Source of the DNA: Sinorhizobium meliloti
GTDB taxonomy: Bacteria; Pseudomonadota; Alphaproteobacteria; Rhizobiales; Rhizobiaceae
Length of the DNA: 64,000 bases
Assembly (NCBI RefSeq): GCF_035610345.1
Contig: NZ_CP141213.1
Span: 1,302,001 to 1,366,000 of the forward strand
Direction of reading: 5' to 3'
The notes under the pieces were generated by a model. The model saw only the letters and a list, made by a program, of their open reading frames with translations. It had not been told where the DNA came from and did not search any database. Of this stretch, positions 9,043-18,568 are shown piece after piece (the first letter of the stretch is position 1; each line of letters starts with the position of its first letter). The translations under genes and the position numbers were made by a program.

Positions 9043-10496
9043 CGAAGGCGGAGGTCACAATCGCAGTGCGCCACGAACCGATGCGCATAGCCGGGCGCCT
9101 TATCGACACGGACGATCGCATAGAGGTCCGCTATCCCTGGAACGACACTGTCGTCGGCACCGTACCGGCCGGCCGCGCCGAACACGCAAGAGAAGCCTTT
9201 GCGATCGCGGCCGCCTATCAGCCGAAGCTCACGCGCTACGAGCGGCAGAAAATCCTGCTGGCGACCGCGGAGGCGCTGGCCGCCCGCAAGGAGGAGATTT
9301 CCGACGTCATCACGCTGGAACTCGGCATCTCGAAGGCTGACTCGCTCTATGAAGTCGGGCGCGCCTTCGACGTCTTTACGCTTGCCGGCCAGATGTGCAT
9401 CCGCGACGACGGCGAGATCTTCTCCTGCGACCTCACGCCCCACGGGAAGGCGCGCAAGATTTTTACGATGCGCGAACCCCTGACCGCAATTTCGGCGATC
9501 ACCCCGTTCAATCACCCGTTGAACATGGTGGCGCACAAGGTCGCGCCGGCGATTGCGACCAATAACTGCGTGGTGGTGAAGCCGACCGAGCTCACACCGA
9601 TGACGGCGCTGCTGCTCGCCGACATTCTTTACGAGGCCGGCCTGCCACCGGAAATGCTTTCCGTCGTCACCGGCTGGCCTGGCGATATCGGCATGGAAAT
9701 GATCACCAATCCGCATGTCGATCTCGTCACCTTCACGGGCAGCGTTCCTGTCGGGAAATTGATCGCCGCCAACGCGCACTACAAGCGCCAGGTACTCGAA
9801 CTCGGCGGCAACGACCCGTTGATCATCCTCAACGACCTGTCCGACGACGACCTCGTCAGGGCGGCCGAGCTTGCGGTCGCCGGAGCCACGAAGAATTCCG
9901 GCCAGCGCTGCACGGCGGTCAAACGCATTCTCTGCCAGGAGAGCGTCGCGGACCGTTTCGTGCCGATGGTTCTCGAACGGGCGAAGCGCCTGCGTTTCGG
10001 GGATCCGATGGATCGCTCTACCGATCTCGGGACCGTCATTCACGAAAAGGCGGCGGCACTTTTCGAAGAGAGGGTGATGCGTGCGGCGGAGGGGGGAGCC
10101 GACATTCTCTACCATCCCGGGAGAAGCGGCGCGCTCCTGCCGCCGATCGTCGTCGATCGGGTGCCGCACCAGTCGGACCTCGTGCTGGAGGAGACCTTCG
10201 GTCCGATCATACCGATCGTGCGGGTTCCCGACGACGACGAGGCAACGATCGCCCTGTCGAACTCCACGGCCTTCGGCCTCTCCTCCGGCGTCTGCACCAA
10301 TGATTACCGCAGGATGCAGAAATACATAGCCGGTCTGAAGGTCGGAACGGTCAACATCTGGGAAGTGCCCGGCTATCGGATTGAAATGTCGCCCTTCGGC
10401 GGCATCAAGGACTCCGGAAACGGCTACAAGGAAGGCGTGATCGAGGCGATGAAAAGCTTCACCAACGTCAAGACCTTCTCGCTGCCCTGGCCGTAA
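9039..10496 (+). CDS. phnY: phosphonoacetaldehyde dehydrogenase
   Basis: A 485-residue NAD-dependent aldehyde dehydrogenase that oxidises phosphonoacetaldehyde to phosphonoacetate. The catalytic cysteine is C291 in NSGQRC and the general base glutamate lies in VLELGGNDP at about 254; both match the described S. meliloti enzyme. The ATG at 9039 overlaps the phnA stop (ATGA), which decides the start although the frame is open far upstream. A strong hairpin follows the stop, so the phnWAY transcript probably ends here. Confidence 0.95.
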   Translation: MTKAEVTIAVRHEPMRIAGRLIDTDDRIEVRYPWNDTVVGTVPAGRAEHAREAFAIAAAYQPKLTRYERQKILLATAEALAARKEEISDVITLELGISKADSLYEVGRAFDVFTLAGQMCIRDDGEIFSCDLTPHGKARKIFTMREPLTAISAITPFNHPLNMVAHKVAPAIATNNCVVVKPTELTPMTALLLADILYEAGLPPEMLSVVTGWPGDIGMEMITNPHVDLVTFTGSVPVGKLIAANAHYKRQVLELGGNDPLIILNDLSDDDLVRAAELAVAGATKNSGQRCTAVKRILCQESVADRFVPMVLERAKRLRFGDPMDRSTDLGTVIHEKAAALFEERVMRAAEGGADILYHPGRSGALLPPIVVDRVPHQSDLVLEETFGPIIPIVRVPDDDEATIALSNSTAFGLSSGVCTNDYRRMQKYIAGLKVGTVNIWEVPGYRIEMSPFGGIKDSGNGYKEGVIEAMKSFTNVKTFSLPWP

Positions 10497-10520
10497 GGAA
10501 ATCTGCCCTCCGGCAGCAGA

Positions 10521-10550
10521 GGAAGGAGCGGCCCGATGGCCGCTCCTTCC
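10521..10550 (+). terminator. hairpin terminator after phnY
   Basis: GGAAGGAGCGGC and GCCGCTCCTTCC form a perfect 12-bp stem with a 6-base loop, 24 bases after the phnY stop. It is followed by ATTTCG rather than a long T-run, so termination may be partial. Confidence 0.7.
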
Positions 10551-10575
10551 ATTTCGAGAGCACACGCGAAACTAT

Positions 10576-10591
10576 ATAAGCTGAGACGATA
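10576..10591 (+). promoter_or_regulatory. putative regulator-binding motif upstream of the ABC importer
   Basis: ATAAGCTGAGACGATA, close to the element at 4677-4692 (13 of 16 identical). It lies in an AT-rich stretch (10570-10625) between the phnY terminator and the binding-protein gene, where the importer promoter is expected. Confidence 0.4.
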
Positions 10592-10730
10592 CTTATATAA
10601 AATAAATAGATTTTACTTATCGATCTATCCCCCGCAGATTTCCCAGGCAGGGCGGATTTGCAGGCGCGCAAGTCGCCGATACCGCCACAAGAGCTTGCCA
10701 ATTCGAATGCCAACAAAAAGGGGAATTAGC

Positions 10731-11750
10731 ATGCCGTTTTCAAAGATATTCCTGGGCGCAGCGACTGCCCTCATCCTCACATCTTCCGCCTATGCCGAGA
10801 CGGAGCTCACCGTCTACACGTCCATCGAAGCGGTCGACCTCGACCGTTACAAGGAGACATTCGAAAAGGCCCACCCCGACATCAAGATCAACTGGGTCCG
10901 CGATTCCACCGGTGTGATGACGGCCAAGCTGCTGGCGGAGAAAGACAATCCGCAGGCTGACGTGGTCTGGGGCGTGGCTGCGACATCGCTGCTGCTGCTG
11001 AAGTCCGAGGGCATGCTCGAACCCTATTCTCCGAAGAACGTAGAGGCGCTCGACCCCCGTTTCGTGGATGGCGACAAGCCGCCGAGCTGGGTGGGGATGG
11101 ACGCATATGTGGCGGCTCTTTGTTACAATACGGTGGAGGCGGAGAAGCTCGGCCTGACGCCGCCAACCAGCTGGAAGGATCTCACGAAGCCCGAATACAA
11201 GGGCCATATCGTGATGCCCAATCCCAATTCCTCCGGCACAGGCTTCCTCGACGTCTCCGCCTGGCTTCAGACGTTCGGCGAAGAGGGAGCCTGGTCTTTC
11301 ATGGACGCCCTGCACGAGAACATCGCCGCCTATACCCATTCGGGCTCCAAGCCTTGCAAGATGGCGGCATCAGGCGAAACCGTCATCGGCGTATCCTTCG
11401 AATTCCCGGGTGCCAAGGCCAAGACGTCGGGCGCGCCCATCGACATCATCTTTCCTTCTGAAGGATCGGGCTGGGAAGCCGAGGCCACGGCGATCATCGC
11501 CGGGACGGCCAATATCGCGGCGGCAAAAACGCTGGTCGACTGGTCGGTCAGCAAGGAAGCCAACGAGATGTACAATGTCGGCTATGCCGTCGTGGCTTAT
11601 CCCGGCGTCGCCAAGCCGATCGAAAATCTTCCCGCCAACGTCGCCGACAAGATGATCGAGAACGACTTCGAGTGGGCCGCAAACAATCGCGCTCGCATTC
11701 TGAAGGAATGGCAGAAGCGCTACGACGCGAAATCCGAGCCCAAGTCCTGA
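10731..11750 (+). CDS. 2-aminoethylphosphonate-type ABC transporter, substrate-binding protein
   Basis: A 339-residue periplasmic binding protein (bacterial solute-binding family 1, Fe/AEP-type). A signal peptide (about 1-20, ending SSAYA) precedes the mature start ETELTVYTS. Motifs such as NPQADVVWG and PNPNSSGTG are typical of the putative 2-aminoethylphosphonate binders. The ATG at 10731 has AGGGGA upstream and starts the signal peptide; the frame is open 195 bases further up, without signal-like sequence. It heads an operon with an ATPase and a permease and supplies substrate for PhnW. Confidence 0.88.
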   Translation: MPFSKIFLGAATALILTSSAYAETELTVYTSIEAVDLDRYKETFEKAHPDIKINWVRDSTGVMTAKLLAEKDNPQADVVWGVAATSLLLLKSEGMLEPYSPKNVEALDPRFVDGDKPPSWVGMDAYVAALCYNTVEAEKLGLTPPTSWKDLTKPEYKGHIVMPNPNSSGTGFLDVSAWLQTFGEEGAWSFMDALHENIAAYTHSGSKPCKMAASGETVIGVSFEFPGAKAKTSGAPIDIIFPSEGSGWEAEATAIIAGTANIAAAKTLVDWSVSKEANEMYNVGYAVVAYPGVAKPIENLPANVADKMIENDFEWAANNRARILKEWQKRYDAKSEPKS

Positions 11751-11839
11751 TCCGCATGCATCTCACGGGAACGTTCGGCGCTTAGCCGCGGGCGTTCCCG
11801 TCAAGCCTCATCGAATGCCTATTGCCCAGGAGCTTGCGG

Positions 11840-13003
11840 ATGAAACATGCAACAGCCCCCGCGGAGCCGGCCATGCCCGCCTCCGCTACCCGTCAGATCG
11901 AAAGACGGCCATTCCTCGAAATCGGCGGCCTCTGGAAGGCCTATGGCGATTTCGTCGCGCTGCGCGACATCGACCTTCAGGTGAAGGAGGGCGAATTCAT
12001 CTGTTTCCTCGGACCTTCCGGCTGCGGAAAGACCACGCTTCTGAGGGCCATCGCCGGCCTCGACATCCAGTCGCGGGGCACCATTTGGCAAGGCGGGCAG
12101 GACATTTCCAGGCTGCCGCCGGCGCAGCGGGACTATGGCATCGTCTTTCAGTCCTATGCGCTCTTCCCGAATCTGACCATCGAGAAGAACATCGCCTTCG
12201 GGCTCGAGAATATCGGTCGCCCGCGGCACGAAATCGCCTCCCGCGTCTCTGAGCTTCTGGAACTCGTCGGCTTGGGCAGTCAGGGCCGGAAATATCCGGC
12301 CCAGCTATCCGGCGGACAGCAGCAGCGCGTGGCACTTGCCCGCGCCATGGCGATCTCGCCGGGCCTGCTGCTTCTCGATGAGCCTCTGTCGGCGCTCGAC
12401 GCCAAGGTGCGCGTGCATCTGAGACATGAGATCAAGGAGCTGCAGCGCAAGCTCGGCGTCACCACGATCATGGTCACGCACGATCAGGAAGAGGCGCTCT
12501 CCATGGCAGACCGGATCGTCGTCATGAATCATGGCGGCATCGAACAGGTCGGTACGCCAACCGAGATCTATCGCCACCCGAGGACACTCTTCGTCGCCGA
12601 CTTCATCGGCGAGACCAACCAGTTCCCCGCAACGGTCGGGAAGGGCGCGCAAGTCGAAATCGGTCACACGCGATTTGCCTGTGCCGAGCATCGGTTACCG
12701 CCGGGTTCGGCGGTCGTAGCCGCTGTCCGTCCAGCCGATATCATCCCGCACGGCGCCGCCGCCCATCGGGCGACCGGGCTCGATGCCGTCGGCAATGCGG
12801 ACAATCTCATCGACGCCCATGTGGAGGATATGGAGTTTCTCGGCATGTTCTGGCGCACACGGCTCTCAGCCCCGCGCCTGAAAGAGAAGGCGCTCGTTGC
12901 GGACTTCTCGACAAACGCGGTTCGCCGCCTGAGCATCGAGATCGGCAGCGCCATCCAGGTCGAAATCCCGCAGGAACGCCTGCTCCTTTTTGCAAAGGCC
13001 TGA
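11840..13003 (+). CDS. ABC transporter ATP-binding protein, 2-aminoethylphosphonate type
   Basis: A 387-residue importer ATPase. Walker A GPSGCGKTT (about 65-75), the signature LSGGQQQRVALARA, Walker B LLLLDEPLSALD and the switch histidine THDQEEA are all intact, followed by a TOBE-like regulatory domain in the last ~120 residues. The ATG at 11840 has AGGAG at 7 bases; an in-frame TTG lies at 11822. Five bases separate it from the permease gene. It would energise uptake of 2-aminoethylphosphonate, but its membrane partner is truncated here. Confidence 0.9.
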   Translation: MKHATAPAEPAMPASATRQIERRPFLEIGGLWKAYGDFVALRDIDLQVKEGEFICFLGPSGCGKTTLLRAIAGLDIQSRGTIWQGGQDISRLPPAQRDYGIVFQSYALFPNLTIEKNIAFGLENIGRPRHEIASRVSELLELVGLGSQGRKYPAQLSGGQQQRVALARAMAISPGLLLLDEPLSALDAKVRVHLRHEIKELQRKLGVTTIMVTHDQEEALSMADRIVVMNHGGIEQVGTPTEIYRHPRTLFVADFIGETNQFPATVGKGAQVEIGHTRFACAEHRLPPGSAVVAAVRPADIIPHGAAAHRATGLDAVGNADNLIDAHVEDMEFLGMFWRTRLSAPRLKEKALVADFSTNAVRRLSIEIGSAIQVEIPQERLLLFAKA

Positions 13004-13008
13004 CGCGA

Positions 13009-14553
13009 ATGACGCTTGCTGTCGATTTCCTTCCGCCCGGCCGAGCCGTTCGCCAGCAGATTTCCGGCGACGACAGGCTCAAACGCGCAGTCATGCTCGT
13101 TGTCGGCATCTATCTGGTCGTTGCTCTTGCACTACCGCTCTTCGTGATGCTGTCGAAATCGTTCTCCACCTACACGTTCGATCTCCGCCAGTTCGAGTTC
13201 CAAGTGAGCGACCAAAGCGGGCAGGGGTGGAGCGATGCCGTTACCGCTGCGGCGCTCAATGCCGCCGTCGCCGCCTTCCCGGAAAGCGAGCTCAAGGCCA
13301 GCGCCGATGGGCGGCTGCAGGCGGCGAAGCTCTTCCCGGATTTCAGCTTCCGCAGCCCGGTCAGATATCGCATCCGCGGCACGAGCGACGAGGCGCACTT
13401 TCTTGCCGGTTCGCAGCTGGTGCGCGGTACCGAGTGGCAGGAATATGACAGCAACAATTTCCGCAGGGTAATGCTGCGGCCCTCGCGCTCGATCGGACTT
13501 TCCAATTTCGCCGAGTATTTTTCAACACCTTCGCTCGTCCGTTCGATCAGGAATTCGGTGACGATGGCGCTGATCAGCACCGCAGTCACGCTCGTCGTCG
13601 CCTTCGGGCTCGCCTATGCCCTGAACAGGAGCCGGATGCCGGGGAAGGGGCTGTTCAAGCTCATCGTCACGATCCCGATCCTGGTTCCGTCCCTCTTGCC
13701 GGGCATCGCGCTCGTGTACCTGTTCGGAAATCAGGGCGTCTTTAAGGATCTGTTGTTCGGCCATTCGATCTATGGCCCGCTCGGTATCGTCGTGGGCTCG
13801 GTATTTTTCACGCTGCCGCACGCCTTTCTGATCATATCGACGGCTCTCTCGGTCGCCGATGCCCGTCACTACGAGGCGGCGACGTCGCTTCGCGCAAGCA
13901 AGTGGCGGACCTTCTGGACGGTGACCGTGCCCGGTGCCCGATACGGCCTGATCTCCGCAGCTTTCGTGGTCTTCACACTGGTCATAACCGATTTCGGCCT
14001 GCCTAAGGTGATCGGCGGGCAATATGGCATGCTGGCCGTCGACATCTACAAGCAGGTGATCGGTCAGCAGAATTTCGAAATGGGCGCCGTCGTGTCGGTC
14101 ATCCTGCTCGTTCCGGCCTTTCTGGCCTTCGTCGTCGATCGCATGACGCAGCGCCGGCAGGTGGCTTTGCTTTCCGCGCGCGCCGTCCCCTACGAGCCGA
14201 AGCCGCGGCGCGGTTTCGATGCGGCTTGTTTCGCATTCTGCTCCCTGGTCGCGGTCTTCGTCCTCGGGATGATCGGCATGTGCCAGGTTGCGGCGATCGT
14301 GAAATTCTGGCCATACGACCTTAGCCCGTCGCTGCGCAACTATGCCTTCGACCTCATGGATGGGGGCGGCTGGGATGCCTATTACAATTCGATCCGGCTC
14401 GCTCTCATGACGGCTGTGATCGGCTCGCTGATCGTGTTCACCGGCGCCTACATGGTCGAAAAGACCAAGGGCTTCGGGCTCGGCCGGGCGACCTTTCATA
14501 TGCTCGCAATGCTCCCGATGGCCGTGCCGGGCATGGTGCTGGGACTTGCCTAG
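13009..14553 (+). CDS. 2-aminoethylphosphonate ABC transporter permease, C-terminally truncated
   Basis: A 514-residue FbpB-like double permease. The first membrane domain is complete, including its cytoplasmic coupling loop (EAATSLRASKWRTF). The second domain begins near residue 400 but stops after PMAVPGMVLGLA at a TAG (14551-14553), before its own EAA coupling loop and last helices. Fused permeases of this type normally continue well beyond this point. The same reading frame goes on past the TAG into an unrelated RTX protein, so the loss looks like a deletion junction. The importer is therefore probably non-functional unless another permease substitutes. Confidence 0.8.
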   Translation: MTLAVDFLPPGRAVRQQISGDDRLKRAVMLVVGIYLVVALALPLFVMLSKSFSTYTFDLRQFEFQVSDQSGQGWSDAVTAAALNAAVAAFPESELKASADGRLQAAKLFPDFSFRSPVRYRIRGTSDEAHFLAGSQLVRGTEWQEYDSNNFRRVMLRPSRSIGLSNFAEYFSTPSLVRSIRNSVTMALISTAVTLVVAFGLAYALNRSRMPGKGLFKLIVTIPILVPSLLPGIALVYLFGNQGVFKDLLFGHSIYGPLGIVVGSVFFTLPHAFLIISTALSVADARHYEAATSLRASKWRTFWTVTVPGARYGLISAAFVVFTLVITDFGLPKVIGGQYGMLAVDIYKQVIGQQNFEMGAVVSVILLVPAFLAFVVDRMTQRRQVALLSARAVPYEPKPRRGFDAACFAFCSLVAVFVLGMIGMCQVAAIVKFWPYDLSPSLRNYAFDLMDGGGWDAYYNSIRLALMTAVIGSLIVFTGAYMVEKTKGFGLGRATFHMLAMLPMAVPGMVLGLA

Positions 14554-14607
14554 GCCGACATAGAGGCGGTCATCCGCCGCTTTTTCTCGACCGTCGACGA
14601 GAACGGA

Positions 14608-17265
14608 GTGCGCACTTATCAGCACATCGAGCTCAACACGGGGGACAACGTCTACGGCTTCGGGAGCACGCAATACGGCTATCAGTTGACCTCCTCGGGC
14701 ATGCAGCATGACATCGGCTTTGCGATCCACGACACCGGCGGAACCGACACGATCGACTTCTCCGGCTCGACCGCGGGTACGATCCTCGACTTGCGCGCCG
14801 GTCAGTTCTCCAGCGTCAACGGTCACAGCAACAACGTGTCGATCTTCGCCGGCCACAATGCGGATGGGACCGATTATTACATCGAGAACGGCATCGGCAG
14901 CAGCTTCGACGACATTCTGATCGGCAATGACGGCGCCAACACGCTCGATGGCCGCGGCGGTGGCGACCGCATGGCCGGCAATGGCGGCGACGATACTTAC
15001 TTCGTCGATTCGCTTGACGACATCGTTCGTGAGGAGGTCAACGGCGGCAACGACACCGTCATCCTCCTGTCCAGGAACCTGAAAATCAGGAAAATCGCCA
15101 ACGTCGAAAACATCATCTATGCCGACGAGTCGACGACGCAGCCTGGCGGCGGCGGCGCGTCGCCGCCCAGCATCGGCGACAACACGATGACAAGCATCAT
15201 TTTCGGCGGCAGCGGAAACGATACCCTCGACGGAGGCGCCGGCGACGACACGATCTTTGGTCAGGGTGGTGACGACCTGATTATCGGGGGCCGCGACTCG
15301 CTTGCCAGCCGCGACATCAACAATACGATCGACGTCGAAGACCTCGAAGACCAGACCGAGAGCGATGACGGAAACGATACGCTCTACGGCGGGGCCGGCA
15401 ACGACACGATCCTCGGCGGCCAGGGCAATGACATTCTCGACGGCGGCGCCGGCGACGATACGCTAAGCGGCCAGGACGGAGTCGATATATTCAGGGGCGG
15501 CGCGGGGATCGATACCGTCGATTTCAGCAGGGAAAGTCCGTTTCAGCTGCTCGTCAACCTTGCCACGAATGTCGCCAGCGGCGGCACCGCCTCCGGCGAC
15601 ACTTTCTACAGCATCGAAAACCTGATCGGGTCCGATGACCGCATCGACCGCTTCATCGGCACATCCGCCGCAAATCACTTCTGGGGCCAGGGCGGCGGAG
15701 ATTACTTCAACGGCGGCGGCGGCAACGACACCCTGGATGGCGGCAACGATGGCGACATCCTGTATGGCGAGGCCGGCAACGACACGATCATCGGCGGGGC
15801 CGGTCAGGACTATCTGGATGGTGGTTCCGGTATCGACACGGTCGTCTATGCGGGTAGCCCTGACGGCGTCACCATCGATCTTGCCAATGGCACTGCCAGC
15901 GGCGGCGACGGTGACGGCCCGGTGCAGATCGTCGGGCGAGGCGCGGTTATTCGGCATGATATGCTGGTCGGCTTCGAAAATGCCGTCGGCTCGTCCTTTG
16001 ACGATCATCTCATCGGCAATGCGCAGGCCAACGATCTCGCCGGCGGTGCTGGCGACGACACGCTGACCGGCGGCGGCGGCGCCGACAGATTGAACGGCGG
16101 CGCCGGCAGCGACACGGCAGACTACGCCGATGCGGCGAGCGGCGTCAGGCTCAGTCTCACTGGAGGCAGGTCCGACGGAGACACATATGTTTCCATCGAG
16201 AATCTCGCAGGGTCGGGATTCAATGACCGGCTGACCGGCAATAGTGCGGCCAACGTGTTGACCGGCCAGGGCGGCAACGACACGATCGACGGCGGCCGCG
16301 GCGACGACACCCTGCTCGGCGATTTTGCCTATCAGGGGGACGCGCCGCCACGCCCGGGCATGGGAACCGGCTACGCGACGCTCGGACCGGACGCGACGAA
16401 CAATTCGATCGCGGCCGCGTTCGACATCTCCGACAACTTCTCCCTGACCAGCGACCCCGATATCTTCGACTCGACCACCGTCCTTCATACGACCGTCAAC
16501 GCCACCGGCAACGGCCAGGGCGGATACTACAAGATCGATCTGGCGGCCGGTACGGTGATTACGATCGACATCGACGGAATCGCCGATCCGAACGTCCATG
16601 ACAGTTGGGTCAGGCTGCTCGACAGCGCCGGCAACATCGTCGCTCAGAACGATGACGGCGGCGGCGATCCGGGCTCTGCCAGCAACCGGGATTCGAGCCT
16701 GGTATTCGTGGCTCAGGAGACCGGAACCTATTACATACTGGAAGGCAGCTGGTCGCCCACGGCGCCGGGCGACGGCTGGGCAGAAGCCGTGCCGGCAGGC
16801 TCGTCATACGAGCTCAATGTGTCGGTCGAGTTCCCTCCGGCTCCGGCCCAGCCGGGCGTCGCGGGATCGGACACCCTGATCGGCGGCGCAGGCAGCGATC
16901 TGCTGGATGGCGGACTGGCGGCCGACATGCTCGCCGGCGGCGCGGGAGAGGATACATTCCGCTTCTCGACGGCGCTTGGGAACGGCAATGTCGACTGGAT
17001 CAAGGACTTCGATGTCATCGACGACACGATCCTGCTGGACAACCTCGTTTTCGAAAGCGTGGGTGGCGAAGGCACTCTCGCCCTGGGCGCATTTTACGGA
17101 AGCGCGGGAGGTGTCGCCCATGACGCAGACGACCGCATCATATACGACACGGACAGCGGCGCCTTGTCCTATGACGCCGATGGCGGCGGAGACGTTGCAG
17201 CCATTCAGTTTGCGCAGCTGAGCACGAATCTGAAGCTTTCGGCCTCCGACTTCATTATCATCTGA
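14608..17265 (+). CDS. 5'-truncated serralysin-like RTX protein
   Basis: An 885-residue acidic Gly/Asp-rich protein. Its first residues (in frame from 14554: ADIEAVIRRFF, then TGDNVYGFGS) resemble the end of the catalytic domain and start of the beta-roll of M10/serralysin proteases, but the HExxH zinc site that should precede them is missing. Many GGxGxDxLx calcium-binding nonapeptides follow, in several clusters; a PPC-like beta-sandwich (about 590-750, YYKIDLAAGT to TYYILEGSW) interrupts them, and the C-terminus has the usual type I secretion tail (FRFSTAL to SDFIII). The only start seen is GTG 14608 with a weak ribosome site. No type I secretion genes are in the window. It is probably a remnant. 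Confidence 0.7.
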   Translation: MRTYQHIELNTGDNVYGFGSTQYGYQLTSSGMQHDIGFAIHDTGGTDTIDFSGSTAGTILDLRAGQFSSVNGHSNNVSIFAGHNADGTDYYIENGIGSSFDDILIGNDGANTLDGRGGGDRMAGNGGDDTYFVDSLDDIVREEVNGGNDTVILLSRNLKIRKIANVENIIYADESTTQPGGGGASPPSIGDNTMTSIIFGGSGNDTLDGGAGDDTIFGQGGDDLIIGGRDSLASRDINNTIDVEDLEDQTESDDGNDTLYGGAGNDTILGGQGNDILDGGAGDDTLSGQDGVDIFRGGAGIDTVDFSRESPFQLLVNLATNVASGGTASGDTFYSIENLIGSDDRIDRFIGTSAANHFWGQGGGDYFNGGGGNDTLDGGNDGDILYGEAGNDTIIGGAGQDYLDGGSGIDTVVYAGSPDGVTIDLANGTASGGDGDGPVQIVGRGAVIRHDMLVGFENAVGSSFDDHLIGNAQANDLAGGAGDDTLTGGGGADRLNGGAGSDTADYADAASGVRLSLTGGRSDGDTYVSIENLAGSGFNDRLTGNSAANVLTGQGGNDTIDGGRGDDTLLGDFAYQGDAPPRPGMGTGYATLGPDATNNSIAAAFDISDNFSLTSDPDIFDSTTVLHTTVNATGNGQGGYYKIDLAAGTVITIDIDGIADPNVHDSWVRLLDSAGNIVAQNDDGGGDPGSASNRDSSLVFVAQETGTYYILEGSWSPTAPGDGWAEAVPAGSSYELNVSVEFPPAPAQPGVAGSDTLIGGAGSDLLDGGLAADMLAGGAGEDTFRFSTALGNGNVDWIKDFDVIDDTILLDNLVFESVGGEGTLALGAFYGSAGGVAHDADDRIIYDTDSGALSYDADGGGDVAAIQFAQLSTNLKLSASDFIII

Positions 17266-17270
17266 CGCAC

Positions 17271-17297
17271 GGATGGGGCGCCTCAGGCGCCCCATCC
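17271..17297 (+). terminator. hairpin terminator after the RTX gene
   Basis: GGATGGGGCGCC and GGCGCCCCATCC form a perfect 12-bp stem around a TCA loop, 5 bases after the RTX stop codon. Confidence 0.7.
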
Positions 17298-17336
17298 GCA
17301 GCGCCGCGTTTCGCGGGGCTCCAGGGAGAGTGTGTG

Positions 17337-17738
17337 ATGAAGCGCCCTACCGACCGCCGTACGGTACTCTTGACCGTCGGAGCTGCCGCCGTCGTCGCCG
17401 TCGCCGGGCCGGTCGCCGCGCAATCGACGGATATCCGCGGTGCAGTCACCTTCGAGGGTAGCGCGGTCATCCCGGAAGGTCATCTCGAGATTTATCTCGA
17501 CGACCCTGCCATTCAGGACGAGACGAGGCGTCGCGCCACGCAAACGCGCATCAAAAGCGACGGAAAATCGAAGTCGATAGCATTTTCCTTGCCGTCGCCT
17601 GCAAGCGCGACGCCTTCTCCGACGCGGCGGATCGTGGCGCGTCTGGAGCGTGCGGACGGCTGGCTGATTGCGCGCGGCAGCACACAGCTGGAGGCGGGCT
17701 CGCCTGTATACGTCACACTCAATGCAGTGATTTATTGA
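17337..17738 (+). CDS. small exported protein, YbaY/YscW-like
   Basis: A 133-residue protein with an N-terminal signal (RRTVLLTVGAAAVVAVAGPVAAQ), possibly Tat-compatible because of the DRRT start. The mature part, DIRGAVTFEGSAVIPEGHLEI onward in shorter motifs such as IVARLER and YVTLNAVIY, has the alternating strand pattern of YbaY/YscW-type lipoproteins, but no lipobox cysteine is seen. The ATG at 17337 follows AGGGAGA. It sits alone between the RTX terminator and the convergent two-component genes. Function unknown; the family assignment is tentative. Confidence 0.6.
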   Translation: MKRPTDRRTVLLTVGAAAVVAVAGPVAAQSTDIRGAVTFEGSAVIPEGHLEIYLDDPAIQDETRRRATQTRIKSDGKSKSIAFSLPSPASATPSPTRRIVARLERADGWLIARGSTQLEAGSPVYVTLNAVIY

Positions 17739-17776
17739 AGGCCGGCAGCAGTCTCCGACGGCGCCGGTCTGATCAG

Positions 17777-18568
17777 TCAAGCGGGAGCGTCATTCCCGTC
17801 AGATACAGTTTTCACTCGCTGAACTCCGTCGAGCGCACGCCGCAAGCGCGTGGTGGCGACTCGACCGAGCATGATGGGCGCAAGGGACCGCCCGAGCGAC
17901 AGGAGCGAGCGCCCCTTGTCGTGCGTTCTCACGCGTACCACCCGATCCAGATTTATCATCAGGGAGCGGCTGACGCGGAAGAATGGCGGCGTCGGAAGGT
18001 CTGCGCCGCATTGGCCGAGCAGCCGGCACACCAGATAGTCCCGCCCATCCGCCATCACGATGCGCGTGAAGTCCGCTTCGGCGGCGAGCATGGCGATCCC
18101 GTCTGTCGGCAGGACGACCGTTTGGCCCGCCATCCTGATGTGCAGGCGTCTCCTGTCGGGCGTGGCTACCGGCGCTGTTGCCGTGTCCTCGATCTTGCCG
18201 TCAAGGTCGTGCGCGCGCCGATAGCGCCGCAGCCGGTCCAGGGTCAATGCCAGACGTTGCCGCTCCACGGGCTTCAGCAGGAAATCCAGCGCTGCGACGT
18301 CGAACGCCTGCGGCGCGTAGGTGCCGTGTCCGGTCACAAAGACGATCGCCGGCACCTGATCGAGCCGCTTGATCAGGCCGAATCCGTTATCGTCGCCAAG
18401 ATCGATGTCGAGGAAGATCGCATCTGGCCGCAGGGCATGCGTCAGTTGCTGCGCCTGATCCAGCGAACCGGCTTCGCCGATGACTTCGACATCCGGGTGC
18501 GCTTGGATCAGACGTTTCAGCCCTCGCCGGGCCGGCGGCTCGTCGTCGACAACCATCACGCGAAGCAT
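17777..18568 (-). CDS. LytTR-type response regulator
   Basis: A 263-residue response regulator. The receiver domain (1-120) has the acidic pair in VVDDEP, phospho-acceptor D in IFLDIDLGD (about 54), T in FVTGH and K in FLLKPVE. The C-terminal LytTR DNA-binding domain (about 150-250) contains FFRVSRSLMINLDRV. The gene overlaps the histidine kinase stop by 13 bases, so the two are co-translated. The divergent giant autotransporter gene is the obvious candidate target, though no LytTR repeats were identified in the intervening sequence. Confidence 0.9.
   Translation of the reverse strand: MLRVMVVDDEPPARRGLKRLIQAHPDVEVIGEAGSLDQAQQLTHALRPDAIFLDIDLGDDNGFGLIKRLDQVPAIVFVTGHGTYAPQAFDVAALDFLLKPVERQRLALTLDRLRRYRRAHDLDGKIEDTATAPVATPDRRRLHIRMAGQTVVLPTDGIAMLAAEADFTRIVMADGRDYLVCRLLGQCGADLPTPPFFRVSRSLMINLDRVVRVRTHDKGRSLLSLGRSLAPIMLGRVATTRLRRALDGVQRVKTVSDGNDAPA

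Noticed and set aside
8994..10565. 523-codon minus-strand frame over phnY
   Set aside because: phnY is complete with catalytic residues on the plus strand; the antisense frame has no domain and reflects high-GC codon bias.
13522..14856. 444-codon minus-strand frame over the permease/RTX junction
   Set aside because: Considered as an alternative explanation of the junction, but it has no recognisable domain and both plus-strand proteins are clear.
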